Source: an uncultured Oscillospiraceae bacterium (lineage in GTDB: Bacteria; Bacillota; Clostridia; Oscillospirales; Oscillospiraceae). From it: a DNA stretch of 33,312 nt. Positions 14,000 through 21,037 of this stretch are shown here, in pieces (within the stretch, counting starts at the first letter, position 1; each line of letters opens with the position of its first letter). The stretch spans positions 1 to 33,312 of the forward strand of contig CAADSF010000229.1 in NCBI GenBank assembly GCA_900751035.1, in the 5' to 3' direction. A model generated the notes under the pieces. The model was not told the origin of the DNA. It did not search any database and worked only from the letters and a program-made list of their open reading frames with translations. The position numbers and the translations under genes are program-made.

Positions 14000-15325
14000 C
14001 TAAACCTCCTCTGGGCCTTCCAGTTTGCGCAGGTAAGCCCATTCTTCCGGGGTGATGATCTCCAGCGCCCATTCCTCCGGCACATAGATCTTCTGACGCT
14101 TCGGCTGGCCGGTCGCGCGGAAGCCCTTGTTCCAGTAGTAGGCATTTGCCAGGGCGCGGGCCTTGTGCATGACGCAGATATAGGTCGCCCGCTTGTCCGG
14201 TGTGCCGAACAGCTGATAGTTCAGCGCCGTACACCACGAGCATCCTTCGGCGATGGGGCAGTTGAAACATTCGTCCGTGGACTGACTGCGGCGCGTGATG
14301 GAGCGCAGACAATTCACGCAATCGCACTGCTGCTCCGTGACCATCACGCCGTCGTACACGTTGCCGATCTTCACCGGCGGCTGGTCGTCGCCGAGGGACG
14401 ATTCCATGTAGCGGATGCAGGGGTAGATGTCGCCCTTCCAGTCGCAGGCGATCATTTCGCCGTTGCCGCCGCACCAGTTCTGCACGTCGTTTGCATCCTT
14501 GGGGCGGAAAAAAGCCTGCTCGAAGATGCTCAAATACACATCCTCGAACAAGCCGTTGTCGATGATATAATCCGCTGCCTTTTTCAGCTCCGCATACAGG
14601 ATTTTCGCATGTTCGACCGTCCATCCTTCCTCGTAGACACAGTTCAGGAAGATTTCCCGATACCCGCTCTCGATCAGCCCGCGGATGGCTTTGCAGGTGT
14701 ACCGGATGTTGCCGGGGGCAAGGGTCATCTTGCTGCCCATCGCGCCGCCCAGCACATCCACGAAATGCCGCACGCCCTTGATGGCAAGGTCATAGCTGCC
14801 GCTGCCGTCAGGGAATACGCGGCAACTGTCGTGCAGTTCCTTGCAGCCGTCCACGGAAATGCTGAACGAAAGATTGCGCCAGTGCCGGCGCATATAGTCC
14901 TGCCAGCGCGGGTCGAAGTACAGCACGCCGTTGGAGCAGATAGACAACCGGTAGCGCGTCGCCCACGGGTGATTCCGCCGGAACATTTCGGACAGGAAAT
15001 AGTCCGTGATCTGATTGACCAAATCAATTTCCAACAGAGGTTCCCCGCCGATGAATTCGATGACCACCCCCGATGTGTTTTCGGGATTGAGGTACAGGTT
15101 GGATTCTTCGTCCGCATCCAGCAGCATATCGACAAAGCGCCTGGCGACGTCAAAGCTCATGCGGTGTGCGGCCTTGTTGATCTGATAGCAGTAGGTGCAG
15201 CGGAGATTGCAGGCGTCCGTCACCTGAAAGGTCACGACGCGCGTCCGGGCTTTCCCGCCCGCCTCCGGAAAGAGACGGGCGAGATAGTCCTGAAACTGTT
15301 CCGTGCGCTTAGCCACGGGCCGCAC
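14000..15325 (-). CDS. Radical SAM/SPASM peptide maturase, 441 aa
   Basis: Predicted to modify a peptide through radical chemistry. The core has CNLRCTYCY (C39, C43, C46; CX3CX2C) for the SAM-binding 4Fe-4S cluster and GGEP at 93-96. The C-terminal SPASM region has cysteines at 285, 294, 303, 334, 336, 339, 353, 356, 362, 365 and 384, including CX2CX5CX2C, enough for two auxiliary clusters. Peptide maturases for sactipeptides, ranthipeptides and the so-called CXXX-repeat family share this layout. It lies two genes after a CXXX-repeat protein, its likely substrate. The start is GTG (15325, or in-frame GTG 15316), inside the end of the 102-aa gene, so the two are coupled. Confidence 0.93.
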   Translation of the reverse strand: MRPVAKRTEQFQDYLARLFPEAGGKARTRVVTFQVTDACNLRCTYCYQINKAAHRMSFDVARRFVDMLLDADEESNLYLNPENTSGVVIEFIGGEPLLEIDLVNQITDYFLSEMFRRNHPWATRYRLSICSNGVLYFDPRWQDYMRRHWRNLSFSISVDGCKELHDSCRVFPDGSGSYDLAIKGVRHFVDVLGGAMGSKMTLAPGNIRYTCKAIRGLIESGYREIFLNCVYEEGWTVEHAKILYAELKKAADYIIDNGLFEDVYLSIFEQAFFRPKDANDVQNWCGGNGEMIACDWKGDIYPCIRYMESSLGDDQPPVKIGNVYDGVMVTEQQCDCVNCLRSITRRSQSTDECFNCPIAEGCSWCTALNYQLFGTPDKRATYICVMHKARALANAYYWNKGFRATGQPKRQKIYVPEEWALEIITPEEWAYLRKLEGPEEV

Positions 15326-15617
15326 CCGCCGCTTCGTCCACGGTGATCGTCAGCTCGCGGGTGGCGTAGTCCAGCGACCACTTCACACTGCCGGGGACAT
15401 CCGCGACGTACTGCTTTTCGATCTCCTTCTTCGCCGTCTCAAACATGGCATTATAGCGCACAAGCTCCGCCTGGTACTTGGCGAAGGCATCCGTGCTGAT
15501 GTCCATGTTCATGGACAGCATTTCGGCGATGACGGTCTTGCGCGCTTCCAGCTCATAGGAATAGCGCTCCACATTGGCGACAACTTCCGCGTCAAGGGTC
15601 TTGGTAATGGTTTTCAT
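15309..15617 (-). CDS. Small partner protein of the CXXX-repeat system, 102 aa
   Basis: ATG 15617 follows GAAAAGGAGATTGCTT. Two long helices make a likely hairpin (VERYSYELEARKTVIAEMLS and FAKYQAELVRYNAMFETAKK). A C-terminal beta segment follows (SVKWSLDYATRELTITVDEA). Lying between a CXXX-repeat protein and its radical SAM enzyme, it recalls the small proteins described as CXXX repeat peptide modification system proteins, possibly the substrate-presenting adaptor. This match is from memory and uncertain. A tail-assembly chaperone for the Cys-rich protein is the main alternative. Confidence 0.82.
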   Translation of the reverse strand: MKTITKTLDAEVVANVERYSYELEARKTVIAEMLSMNMDISTDAFAKYQAELVRYNAMFETAKKEIEKQYVADVPGSVKWSLDYATRELTITVDEAAGAARG

Positions 15618-15636
15618 AAGCAATCTCCTTTTCAGA

Positions 15637-16899
15637 TCAGGTCTTTGATGTAGCAGTGCCGAAGCACTGGGTCGAACAGGTACCGAAGCAATTTGCATTG
15701 CAATTCTGGCTGCACACGCTGCCGCAGCTTCCGGCGCATCCCGTGCAGCTCGTATAGCATCCGCCGTTGCACGATTGGCCGCAGCCGGAACAGCCGGAGC
15801 AGCCGGAGGAGCAGGCGGAGTAGCAGCTGCTCGTGCAGTTGCCGCCGCAGGAAGTGCAGGCTCCCGCGCATCCGCCGGAACAGGCGGAGACGCACGCGCC
15901 GGAGCAGGACGAGCTACAGGCGCCGCCACATCCGCCGCAGCTTCCGCTGCACCCGCCGGAGCACCCACCGGAGCAGCTTCGGCTGCATCCGCTGGAACAG
16001 CTGCCGGAGCAGGAGCCAGAGCAGCCGGAGCATCCGGAGCACGCGCCGCCGCAGGAGCCGGAGCAGCCTGCGCCGCACTCGTTGGAGCATCCCGCGTTGC
16101 ATTCATGTGTGCAGCCGTTGGAGCAGCCGGAGCAGGAATAGCAATAGCCGCTGCACGAGCCCATGCACGCGCCACCGCACCGGCTGCTGCACCCGTCGCA
16201 TCCGGACGAGCATCCAGACGAACAACCGGAGCATCCGGAGGAACAGCCGCTTCCGCAGTTTGCATAGCAGTCGCTATCGCAGTCGCGCGCACAGGAATCC
16301 TGACAGCTTGCGCTGCACCCTGAGCAGGTCGAAGCGCAGGACCGCCCGCAGGAGGTAGTGCAGCTCGACCAGCAGCCGCCGACGCACGCGGAGCCGCACG
16401 ATCCGCCGCAGGTAGAGCCGCAGCCGGACGAACAGCCGGAGCAGCCCGTGCAGCTGTTGCCGCAGGACGCATTGCACGTCCCGTAGCATCCGGAAGAACA
16501 GCCGCTGCAACCGGCGCTGCCGGACGCAGACGCCGAGCAGGTGTCAACGCACAGCCCCGTGCAGGCGCCGCGGCACGAGCTGCTGTTGCCGTTCATTGGC
16601 TCCTGCGCGAGCGTGTTGACGTAGGTGATCAGGCTCGCTGTAAAGCTCTCCGGCACAGTCTCGCCCTGCTGCGTGTTCACAAGGTCGCCGTAATCCTTGA
16701 TTTTGAGCAGCAGGTCGATGGTCTTACGCCCGGCATCGGCTTTCACCACGCCGCCGCTGACCGGCGTTGCCGCAAGGTCGTAGGCATCGCTGCCATAGGC
16801 GTCAAGCCCGCCGACCGGCGCATTGCGGCGGAGCATTTCCGCCTTGATCGCGGCCTTGAGCTGCAACAGCTCTGCCGCTGTCATCATTCCGTAGGCCAT
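15637..16899 (-). CDS. CXXX-repeat Cys-rich tail-module protein, 420 aa
   Basis: Residues 1-108 form a normal-composition N-terminal domain with almost no Cys (helix TAAELLQLKAAIKAEMLRRN, then about 55-98). Residues 109-412 contain about 79 Cys, by my count, among Gly, Ser, Ala and Thr, mostly one Cys every fourth residue and sometimes every third (such as SGCSSGCYGTC). There is no signal peptide. The start at 16899 follows GGGGGTGA; the frame runs upstream to 17079 without a site. It starts four bases after the H-like fibre gene and is followed by the partner and radical SAM genes. It is most likely a radical-SAM-modified substrate that is also a virion protein; a disulfide- or metal-bound fibre is the alternative. 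Confidence 0.88.
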   Translation of the reverse strand: MAYGMMTAAELLQLKAAIKAEMLRRNAPVGGLDAYGSDAYDLAATPVSGGVVKADAGRKTIDLLLKIKDYGDLVNTQQGETVPESFTASLITYVNTLAQEPMNGNSSSCRGACTGLCVDTCSASASGSAGCSGCSSGCYGTCNASCGNSCTGCSGCSSGCGSTCGGSCGSACVGGCWSSCTTSCGRSCASTCSGCSASCQDSCARDCDSDCYANCGSGCSSGCSGCSSGCSSGCDGCSSRCGGACMGSCSGYCYSCSGCSNGCTHECNAGCSNECGAGCSGSCGGACSGCSGCSGSCSGSCSSGCSRSCSGGCSGGCSGSCGGCGGACSSSCSGACVSACSGGCAGACTSCGGNCTSSCYSACSSGCSGCSGCGQSCNGGCYTSCTGCAGSCGSVCSQNCNANCFGTCSTQCFGTATSKT

Positions 16900-16903
16900 G
16901 CCA

Positions 16904-17965
16904 TCACCCCCAGACCGGCAGCACGGTTTTCCACGTTTTTGCCGTTTTGTCGTAGTAGCGCATGACCTGCTTGCTGTCGATCCACAGCAGAGAAGTGTCG
17001 GAGGGCTGCGTGGCCGAAATGATGAAGCCGCCGCGCAGCTGCTCAGTAGGCACTTTTCCGTCCTCTGCCAGCGTTGCAACGCCCTTTGCCGTGCCTTTCT
17101 GCTTCATGGGGATATAAGTACCGAAGCGGAACAGAAGCACCCAATTCTCGCCGTCGTAGACGAAAATGCAGTAATCGCCCGCCTCCCAGTAATCCTCGGT
17201 CAGCAGCGTGGTCTTGCCCTTGGACACGATTTTCTTCTCGTCGGCGTCGCCGACCTTCAGCGTGGGGTTGGCCGCGGTGTTCGCGTTGTCAAAGGTGATG
17301 ACGCACAGATCGCCGACCTCGATAGAATCGTAGTCCTCCGATGCCGCGATCTTCGCGCTGTCGCTCGCGGCGCTGTCACAGCTGCCGTAGAATCCGCCTC
17401 CGCCGCCGCCCGCGTCGAAGTCCACGCCGGGGATAGCTTCGCGGATCGTCCCGTCCTCCTCACGGTAGAGCAGGCCGGTCGCCGTGATCTTATCCTGTTT
17501 ATCGCTGATAAGGTCCTGCACAGTCTCCAGCGTGACCGATGCGCCGCCGTCAATCTCAATCGTCAGCGTCCCCGTGTTGTTCACGGCGATGGTCGCAAAG
17601 AAATTGTAGATGAACGACTGCGACGTGCTTGCCGCGGGGATGGAGATGCCGACGTTATCCTGGAATACAGCGAGCAGCGCTTCCGTGCCGCTGCCGACCT
17701 TGGCAAAGACGCCGATCTGCTGGAGCGTATAGGCGTCCGTCGCTGCTTCCAGCTGGAGCTTCACCGTGACGCCGTTTTCGTCCTGCGACATCCCGACAAT
17801 GCTCATGGACTGCTTCTGTTCCTTGAGTGCCGTCAGCGCATAAAGGTCAGCGTCGGCCACTGTGCCGGAACCGGCGGCAGCGCGCGTGATGCGCAGCTCC
17901 GTGCCGGTGATCCAGCTCGCCAGCAGGTTAGAACCGGCATCCGTGATCGTTGCTACTTCCCACAT
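16904..17965 (-). CDS. Tail fibre / collar protein, GpH-like, 353 aa
   Basis: Follows GpI as in P2-like phages. The N-terminal ~155 residues (MWEVATITDAGSNLLASWIT onward) match the baseplate-attaching domain of phage tail-collar fibres. Next come a Gly-rich hinge (GGGGGG, about 186-191), a beta-rich region, and a C-terminal domain ending near DSKQVMRYYDKTAKTWKTVL. It is short for a complete receptor-binding fibre, so receptor binding may have passed to the proteins encoded next, the Cys-rich and DGR-target proteins. AAGGAAGGTGAAAAT precedes the ATG. Confidence 0.88.
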   Translation of the reverse strand: MWEVATITDAGSNLLASWITGTELRITRAAAGSGTVADADLYALTALKEQKQSMSIVGMSQDENGVTVKLQLEAATDAYTLQQIGVFAKVGSGTEALLAVFQDNVGISIPAASTSQSFIYNFFATIAVNNTGTLTIEIDGGASVTLETVQDLISDKQDKITATGLLYREEDGTIREAIPGVDFDAGGGGGGFYGSCDSAASDSAKIAASEDYDSIEVGDLCVITFDNANTAANPTLKVGDADEKKIVSKGKTTLLTEDYWEAGDYCIFVYDGENWVLLFRFGTYIPMKQKGTAKGVATLAEDGKVPTEQLRGGFIISATQPSDTSLLWIDSKQVMRYYDKTAKTWKTVLPVWG

Positions 17966-17979
17966 ATTTTCACCTTCCT

Positions 17980-18636
17980 TTATCCGTCAGTCAGAATGTC
18001 ATTGAGTTCGTCAGTGAGGAAATCGTTCAGCTCGTCAAGCAGCTGGTCGCCCGCAGAGCTACCGGCGGCCGTACCGGCATTGACGATATGCGTACCCCAC
18101 TGCGCCGCCATCGGGTAGACCGTCAGGCTGCTGGTGCTGCCGGAATACTCCACGCTGTCCAGCACTGAGCGCAGGTTTTTATAAAACGTCACGAGGGAAA
18201 GCACGGTCGCGTGCTTGCTCGCGTCCAGCGTGGATGCGTCCACGGGAATCAGCAGGCGGAAGTGATACGGCTCGCCGCCGTAGGCCCACCATTCCTCAAC
18301 CTTGGAATTGGGATAGATGGCCGAGAGCGCCGCCATAACGGCGGCGGGCGTCCCCATGTGCTTGTGGACGTACCACGATTGCCGCAGCGTGTTCCGCTTT
18401 TCCTGCAAGCTGTAGGAATAATCCCACCAGTCCACCTTGAAGTCCCACGCCAGCGTGTCCAGCAGCGTTTCGTTCAGCTCGTCGATGCGCGGGAATATCC
18501 GCGGCTCGTCGGTGTCGGCGATGCACGGCACGAGCTGTCCGGCAATCGCTTCCGCCAGCGCACGCATATTGTCGTCCTGCTGTAAAACATCCGGCAGCGC
18601 ACGGAGGAGGTTTTCGGCCGTGATGCCGTTACTCAT
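17980..18636 (-). CDS. Baseplate wedge protein GpI (tail protein I), 218 aa
   Basis: Completes the baseplate wedge between GpJ and the fibre. The N-terminal pattern (LLRALPDVLQQDDNMRALAE) and the WDFKVDWWDYSYSLQEKRNT region are typical of the P2 tail protein I family, as is its place after J. The start overlaps the end of J by eight bases. The C-terminus has a short repeated acidic end (LLDELNDFLTDELNDILTDG). Confidence 0.93.
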   Translation of the reverse strand: MSNGITAENLLRALPDVLQQDDNMRALAEAIAGQLVPCIADTDEPRIFPRIDELNETLLDTLAWDFKVDWWDYSYSLQEKRNTLRQSWYVHKHMGTPAAVMAALSAIYPNSKVEEWWAYGGEPYHFRLLIPVDASTLDASKHATVLSLVTFYKNLRSVLDSVEYSGSTSSLTVYPMAAQWGTHIVNAGTAAGSSAGDQLLDELNDFLTDELNDILTDG

Positions 18637-19996
18637 CCTCGTACCCTCCGTTCGTGATCTTCACCGTGCCGCAGGACGCGATCTCCGGCGCGGTACCGTC
18701 CCCGCCGTCAGAGAGCTTGGTGAACACCGGCGCGGTGATGACAACGCGCTTGATGCCGGTCTGCATCAGCAGCGAAATGAGCTTGGACGGATTGATGTCG
18801 CGGCCGAGCCGTGCGCTCTGCCATGCCTTGAACTCGTCCACCGCCTTTTCAACGGCGGTCTGGATCTCCGTCGCCGGTGTCTCTGTTCCCGTTTGGATGT
18901 AGTAGGTCAGGTCGATGTTGTAGTTGGCCGTGCCGGGGTCCTGCACCTGCACATAGTCCGTCAGGGGGCGCACCGTGTCGTCGCTGCACGCTGTCAGAAT
19001 CAGTTCCTTGATGGTCGGCGTCGCAATCGAGCCGTCCTTCATCAGCGCGAAGATATGCACATGACCGGCCTTTTCCGCTACGGCTTCCAGCACCAGCGAT
19101 TCCGCATCGGCCAGCGCGCCGCCCTCCTCGGCGGTGATGGTCAGCAGATTGTCGGTGTAGCTGAGCGTGTAGTCCGTACCCTCCACCATTGCCGTTTCGC
19201 TGTCCGCCGCCGCGTAGACCTTCACGGTGGCCTTTTTGATGTGCTCGCCGCCGTAAAACGCATGGCCCGCGTAGAGCGTCAGCGTCTTGGTGATCTTCTC
19301 GGTAGGGCGGATGGCTTTCACGTCTGCAATGTTGGTGGACACGGACTTGGCCCAATATTCATAGGCCCCCATCGGCCCTGCAACAGAATAGGCGTCTTCC
19401 GACGCCCGCAGCAGCGCATAATACTCTGCGTCGGTGGCGGCTTCTGCGCCGCCGTCCGTCGCCGTGGTATTGGCGCAGGAATCGTAGTAGCGGACATCGG
19501 AGATGTCCACCAGCGTATTGATCTGTCCGGCCACATAGCCGTTTCCGACCGCACCGGCCGTCTCACAGACAAGGGTGATCTCCGCACTGGTTTCGCCCGC
19601 AGCCACATACACGTCCTCGGTGTTGTCCCACAGGAGCGTGTAGTTTTTATCCGTGAAGCGCGCACCTTTGGGAATCAGGATCGCCGAGCTCTGCGCTTTG
19701 GAGATATTCACCTGCATCTTGCAGGTGGCGGGCGTCGCGCCGGGGCGCGTGCTGTCGTAGAACAGCTCGCCCAGCGCGTCAAGGTTCGCCCCGCTGGCGC
19801 GGGACGGCAGGTTTTGGTTGGCTGCGTAGTTGACCATCGTGCGGAGCTGGACGATGACATCCGCCACCCACAGGATGAACAGCCGTTCAGGGCTGGCAGG
19901 CTGCACCGTCACGCCGGTGATGGCCTCATATGCCGCAACCATTTCCGACACCAGCGGGGATGTGTCCGTCGATACGAACTTGTAGTCACTGGCCAT
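18629..19996 (-). CDS. Baseplate protein GpJ, 455 aa
   Basis: Baseplate J family: forms the wedge ring around the hub in contractile tails. Typical features are the N-terminal helical part with LWVADVIVQLRTMVNYAANQ, the family-typical LPSRASGANLDALGELFYDS, the beta-sandwich middle and a C-terminal domain with LGRDINPSKLISLLMQTGIK. The start at 19996 follows GGAGGTGGAAATCG; an earlier ATG six codons upstream is less well placed. It overlaps W by 11 bases. Confidence 0.95.
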   Translation of the reverse strand: MASDYKFVSTDTSPLVSEMVAAYEAITGVTVQPASPERLFILWVADVIVQLRTMVNYAANQNLPSRASGANLDALGELFYDSTRPGATPATCKMQVNISKAQSSAILIPKGARFTDKNYTLLWDNTEDVYVAAGETSAEITLVCETAGAVGNGYVAGQINTLVDISDVRYYDSCANTTATDGGAEAATDAEYYALLRASEDAYSVAGPMGAYEYWAKSVSTNIADVKAIRPTEKITKTLTLYAGHAFYGGEHIKKATVKVYAAADSETAMVEGTDYTLSYTDNLLTITAEEGGALADAESLVLEAVAEKAGHVHIFALMKDGSIATPTIKELILTACSDDTVRPLTDYVQVQDPGTANYNIDLTYYIQTGTETPATEIQTAVEKAVDEFKAWQSARLGRDINPSKLISLLMQTGIKRVVITAPVFTKLSDGGDGTAPEIASCGTVKITNGGYEDE

Positions 19997-20306
19997 CGAT
20001 TTCCACCTCCACAACAGGAATCAGTTTGCCGGGTGTGCTCTCGTCGATCTGAAACTCCACGCTCACCAGCTCGGCGCGGGGCTCCCAGCGGGCGATAGCG
20101 TCCTTGATCTCCACGATCATCAGCGCCTGCGCAACCGGCATCGGTTTATCGACAAAGGCCATGTCCACGCCGAACTCCCGATAGAGCGGCACGGAAAGCT
20201 TCTTCGTCGATAGGATGATCTTGATATTTTGCAGAACGGAGCGCACGGTGTCGCTCTCGTTCAGCGTGATTTTGTCCGCGTCTGCGGGCGTTACGATATA
20301 GCTCAT
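19986..20306 (-). CDS. Baseplate protein GpW (gp25-like), 106 aa
   Basis: GpW/gp25 family, which joins the wedge to the sheath. The core VRSVLQNIKIILSTKKLSVP followed by LYREFGVD, and the ARWEPRAELVSVEF segment are the family hallmarks. The length is typical. It lies between U and J, and its stop overlaps the J start. Confidence 0.95.
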   Translation of the reverse strand: MSYIVTPADADKITLNESDTVRSVLQNIKIILSTKKLSVPLYREFGVDMAFVDKPMPVAQALMIVEIKDAIARWEPRAELVSVEFQIDESTPGKLIPVVEVEIDGQ

Positions 20307-20315
20307 GCCGTCACC

Positions 20316-20717
20316 TCACCATGTTAGGTATTCCAGCAGGCTGAGCGATACGGTCACTTGCTGCAAATCACCGTTGCGCCGGAAATATTTCACCTTGGCG
20401 CTGTGGCTTTCGATGACCCACTTATGCTTGCCGTAGGCGTGGGTACCCAGCACCAGCGACAGCGGCGTGTGATTCCGCTCATACTTCCAAATCTTCACCA
20501 GCTCTGTCATCGGGTCGATGCCGAGCGTGGCGGACAGGTAGATGTCGAAGCTCAGCTTATCCGCACCAAGGCCGGTGAACTCCGTGAGCGCATGGGTGTT
20601 GTGCCGCTGGTGCGTCGTGTAGCGCGCCGAGCCTGACCACTTCATATTGCTCACGGTTTCGACCGTCTCGCTCGATACGTTGAAAACAATGTCCCCAAGA
20701 ACGCCTACCATAGCCAT
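20316..20717 (-). CDS. Tail protein GpU, 133 aa
   Basis: P2 GpU family. The N-terminal MAMVGVLGDIVFNVSSETVE and middle KMSGS-like segment (KWSGSARYTTHQRHNTHALT), plus GIDPMTELVKIWKYERN, fit this family, thought to act in tail completion or the baseplate-tube contact. The start overlaps the last base of V (20717). In P2 the gene follows T; here it follows V, a rearranged order common in Firmicutes contractile phages. Confidence 0.92.
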   Translation of the reverse strand: MAMVGVLGDIVFNVSSETVETVSNMKWSGSARYTTHQRHNTHALTEFTGLGADKLSFDIYLSATLGIDPMTELVKIWKYERNHTPLSLVLGTHAYGKHKWVIESHSAKVKYFRRNGDLQQVTVSLSLLEYLTW

Positions 20718-21037
20718 CAGATCGCCCCCAATACATAGCCGTCGCCGTTGAATGTCGGAATATACAGGCACAGCACCGTATCGTTGACGCTCGGCATCCA
20801 CGGCTTGATGATCAGGTCGTGTTTATGGCTTGCGTAGGCTGCATCGCCGCTGCCGCCCGATTCGTACTCCGTGCGGGATTCCTCACGGGACGGGATGAAC
20901 GGCGGCGATTTCAGCACCGGCAGCCACGCAGAGGTCAGCCCCTTATCGTCGAAGCGCACGCGGGCCAAGCGCCGGCCATCGTCCACGGCATATACCGTGC
21001 CGACACGCACGAGGTTTGCAAGAATATTGTCGTCCAT
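20717..21037 (-). CDS. Baseplate spike protein GpV, short form, 106 aa
   Basis: The OB-fold domain of the baseplate spike (phage baseplate assembly protein V): VRVGTVYAVDDGRRLARVRF near the N-terminus, then SAWLPVLKSPPF and NDTVLCLYIPTFNGDGYVLG. The protein ends right after the OB domain, so the long beta-helical spike and iron-binding tip of P2 GpV (about 211 aa) are absent. The start follows TTGGAGGGCTATTG and overlaps the D stop by one base. Confidence 0.92.
   Translation of the reverse strand: MDDNILANLVRVGTVYAVDDGRRLARVRFDDKGLTSAWLPVLKSPPFIPSREESRTEYESGGSGDAAYASHKHDLIIKPWMPSVNDTVLCLYIPTFNGDGYVLGAI

Noticed and set aside
10907..15346. Very long open frame of 1479 codons on the + strand
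   Set aside because: It is antisense to the 1771-aa and radical SAM genes, with composition set by GC-rich codon positions, no ribosome site and no recognisable domain.
15618..16547. Ala/Pro/Arg-rich upstream extension of the 102-aa gene
   Set aside because: It is the other-frame shadow of the Cys-repeat gene. The real start is ATG 15617 with AAGGAGATT.
15664..16575. Regular short repeats that look like a CRISPR or minisatellite
   Set aside because: The periodicity comes from Cys-Gly-Ser codons in the CXXX-repeat gene; there are no conserved repeat-spacer units.
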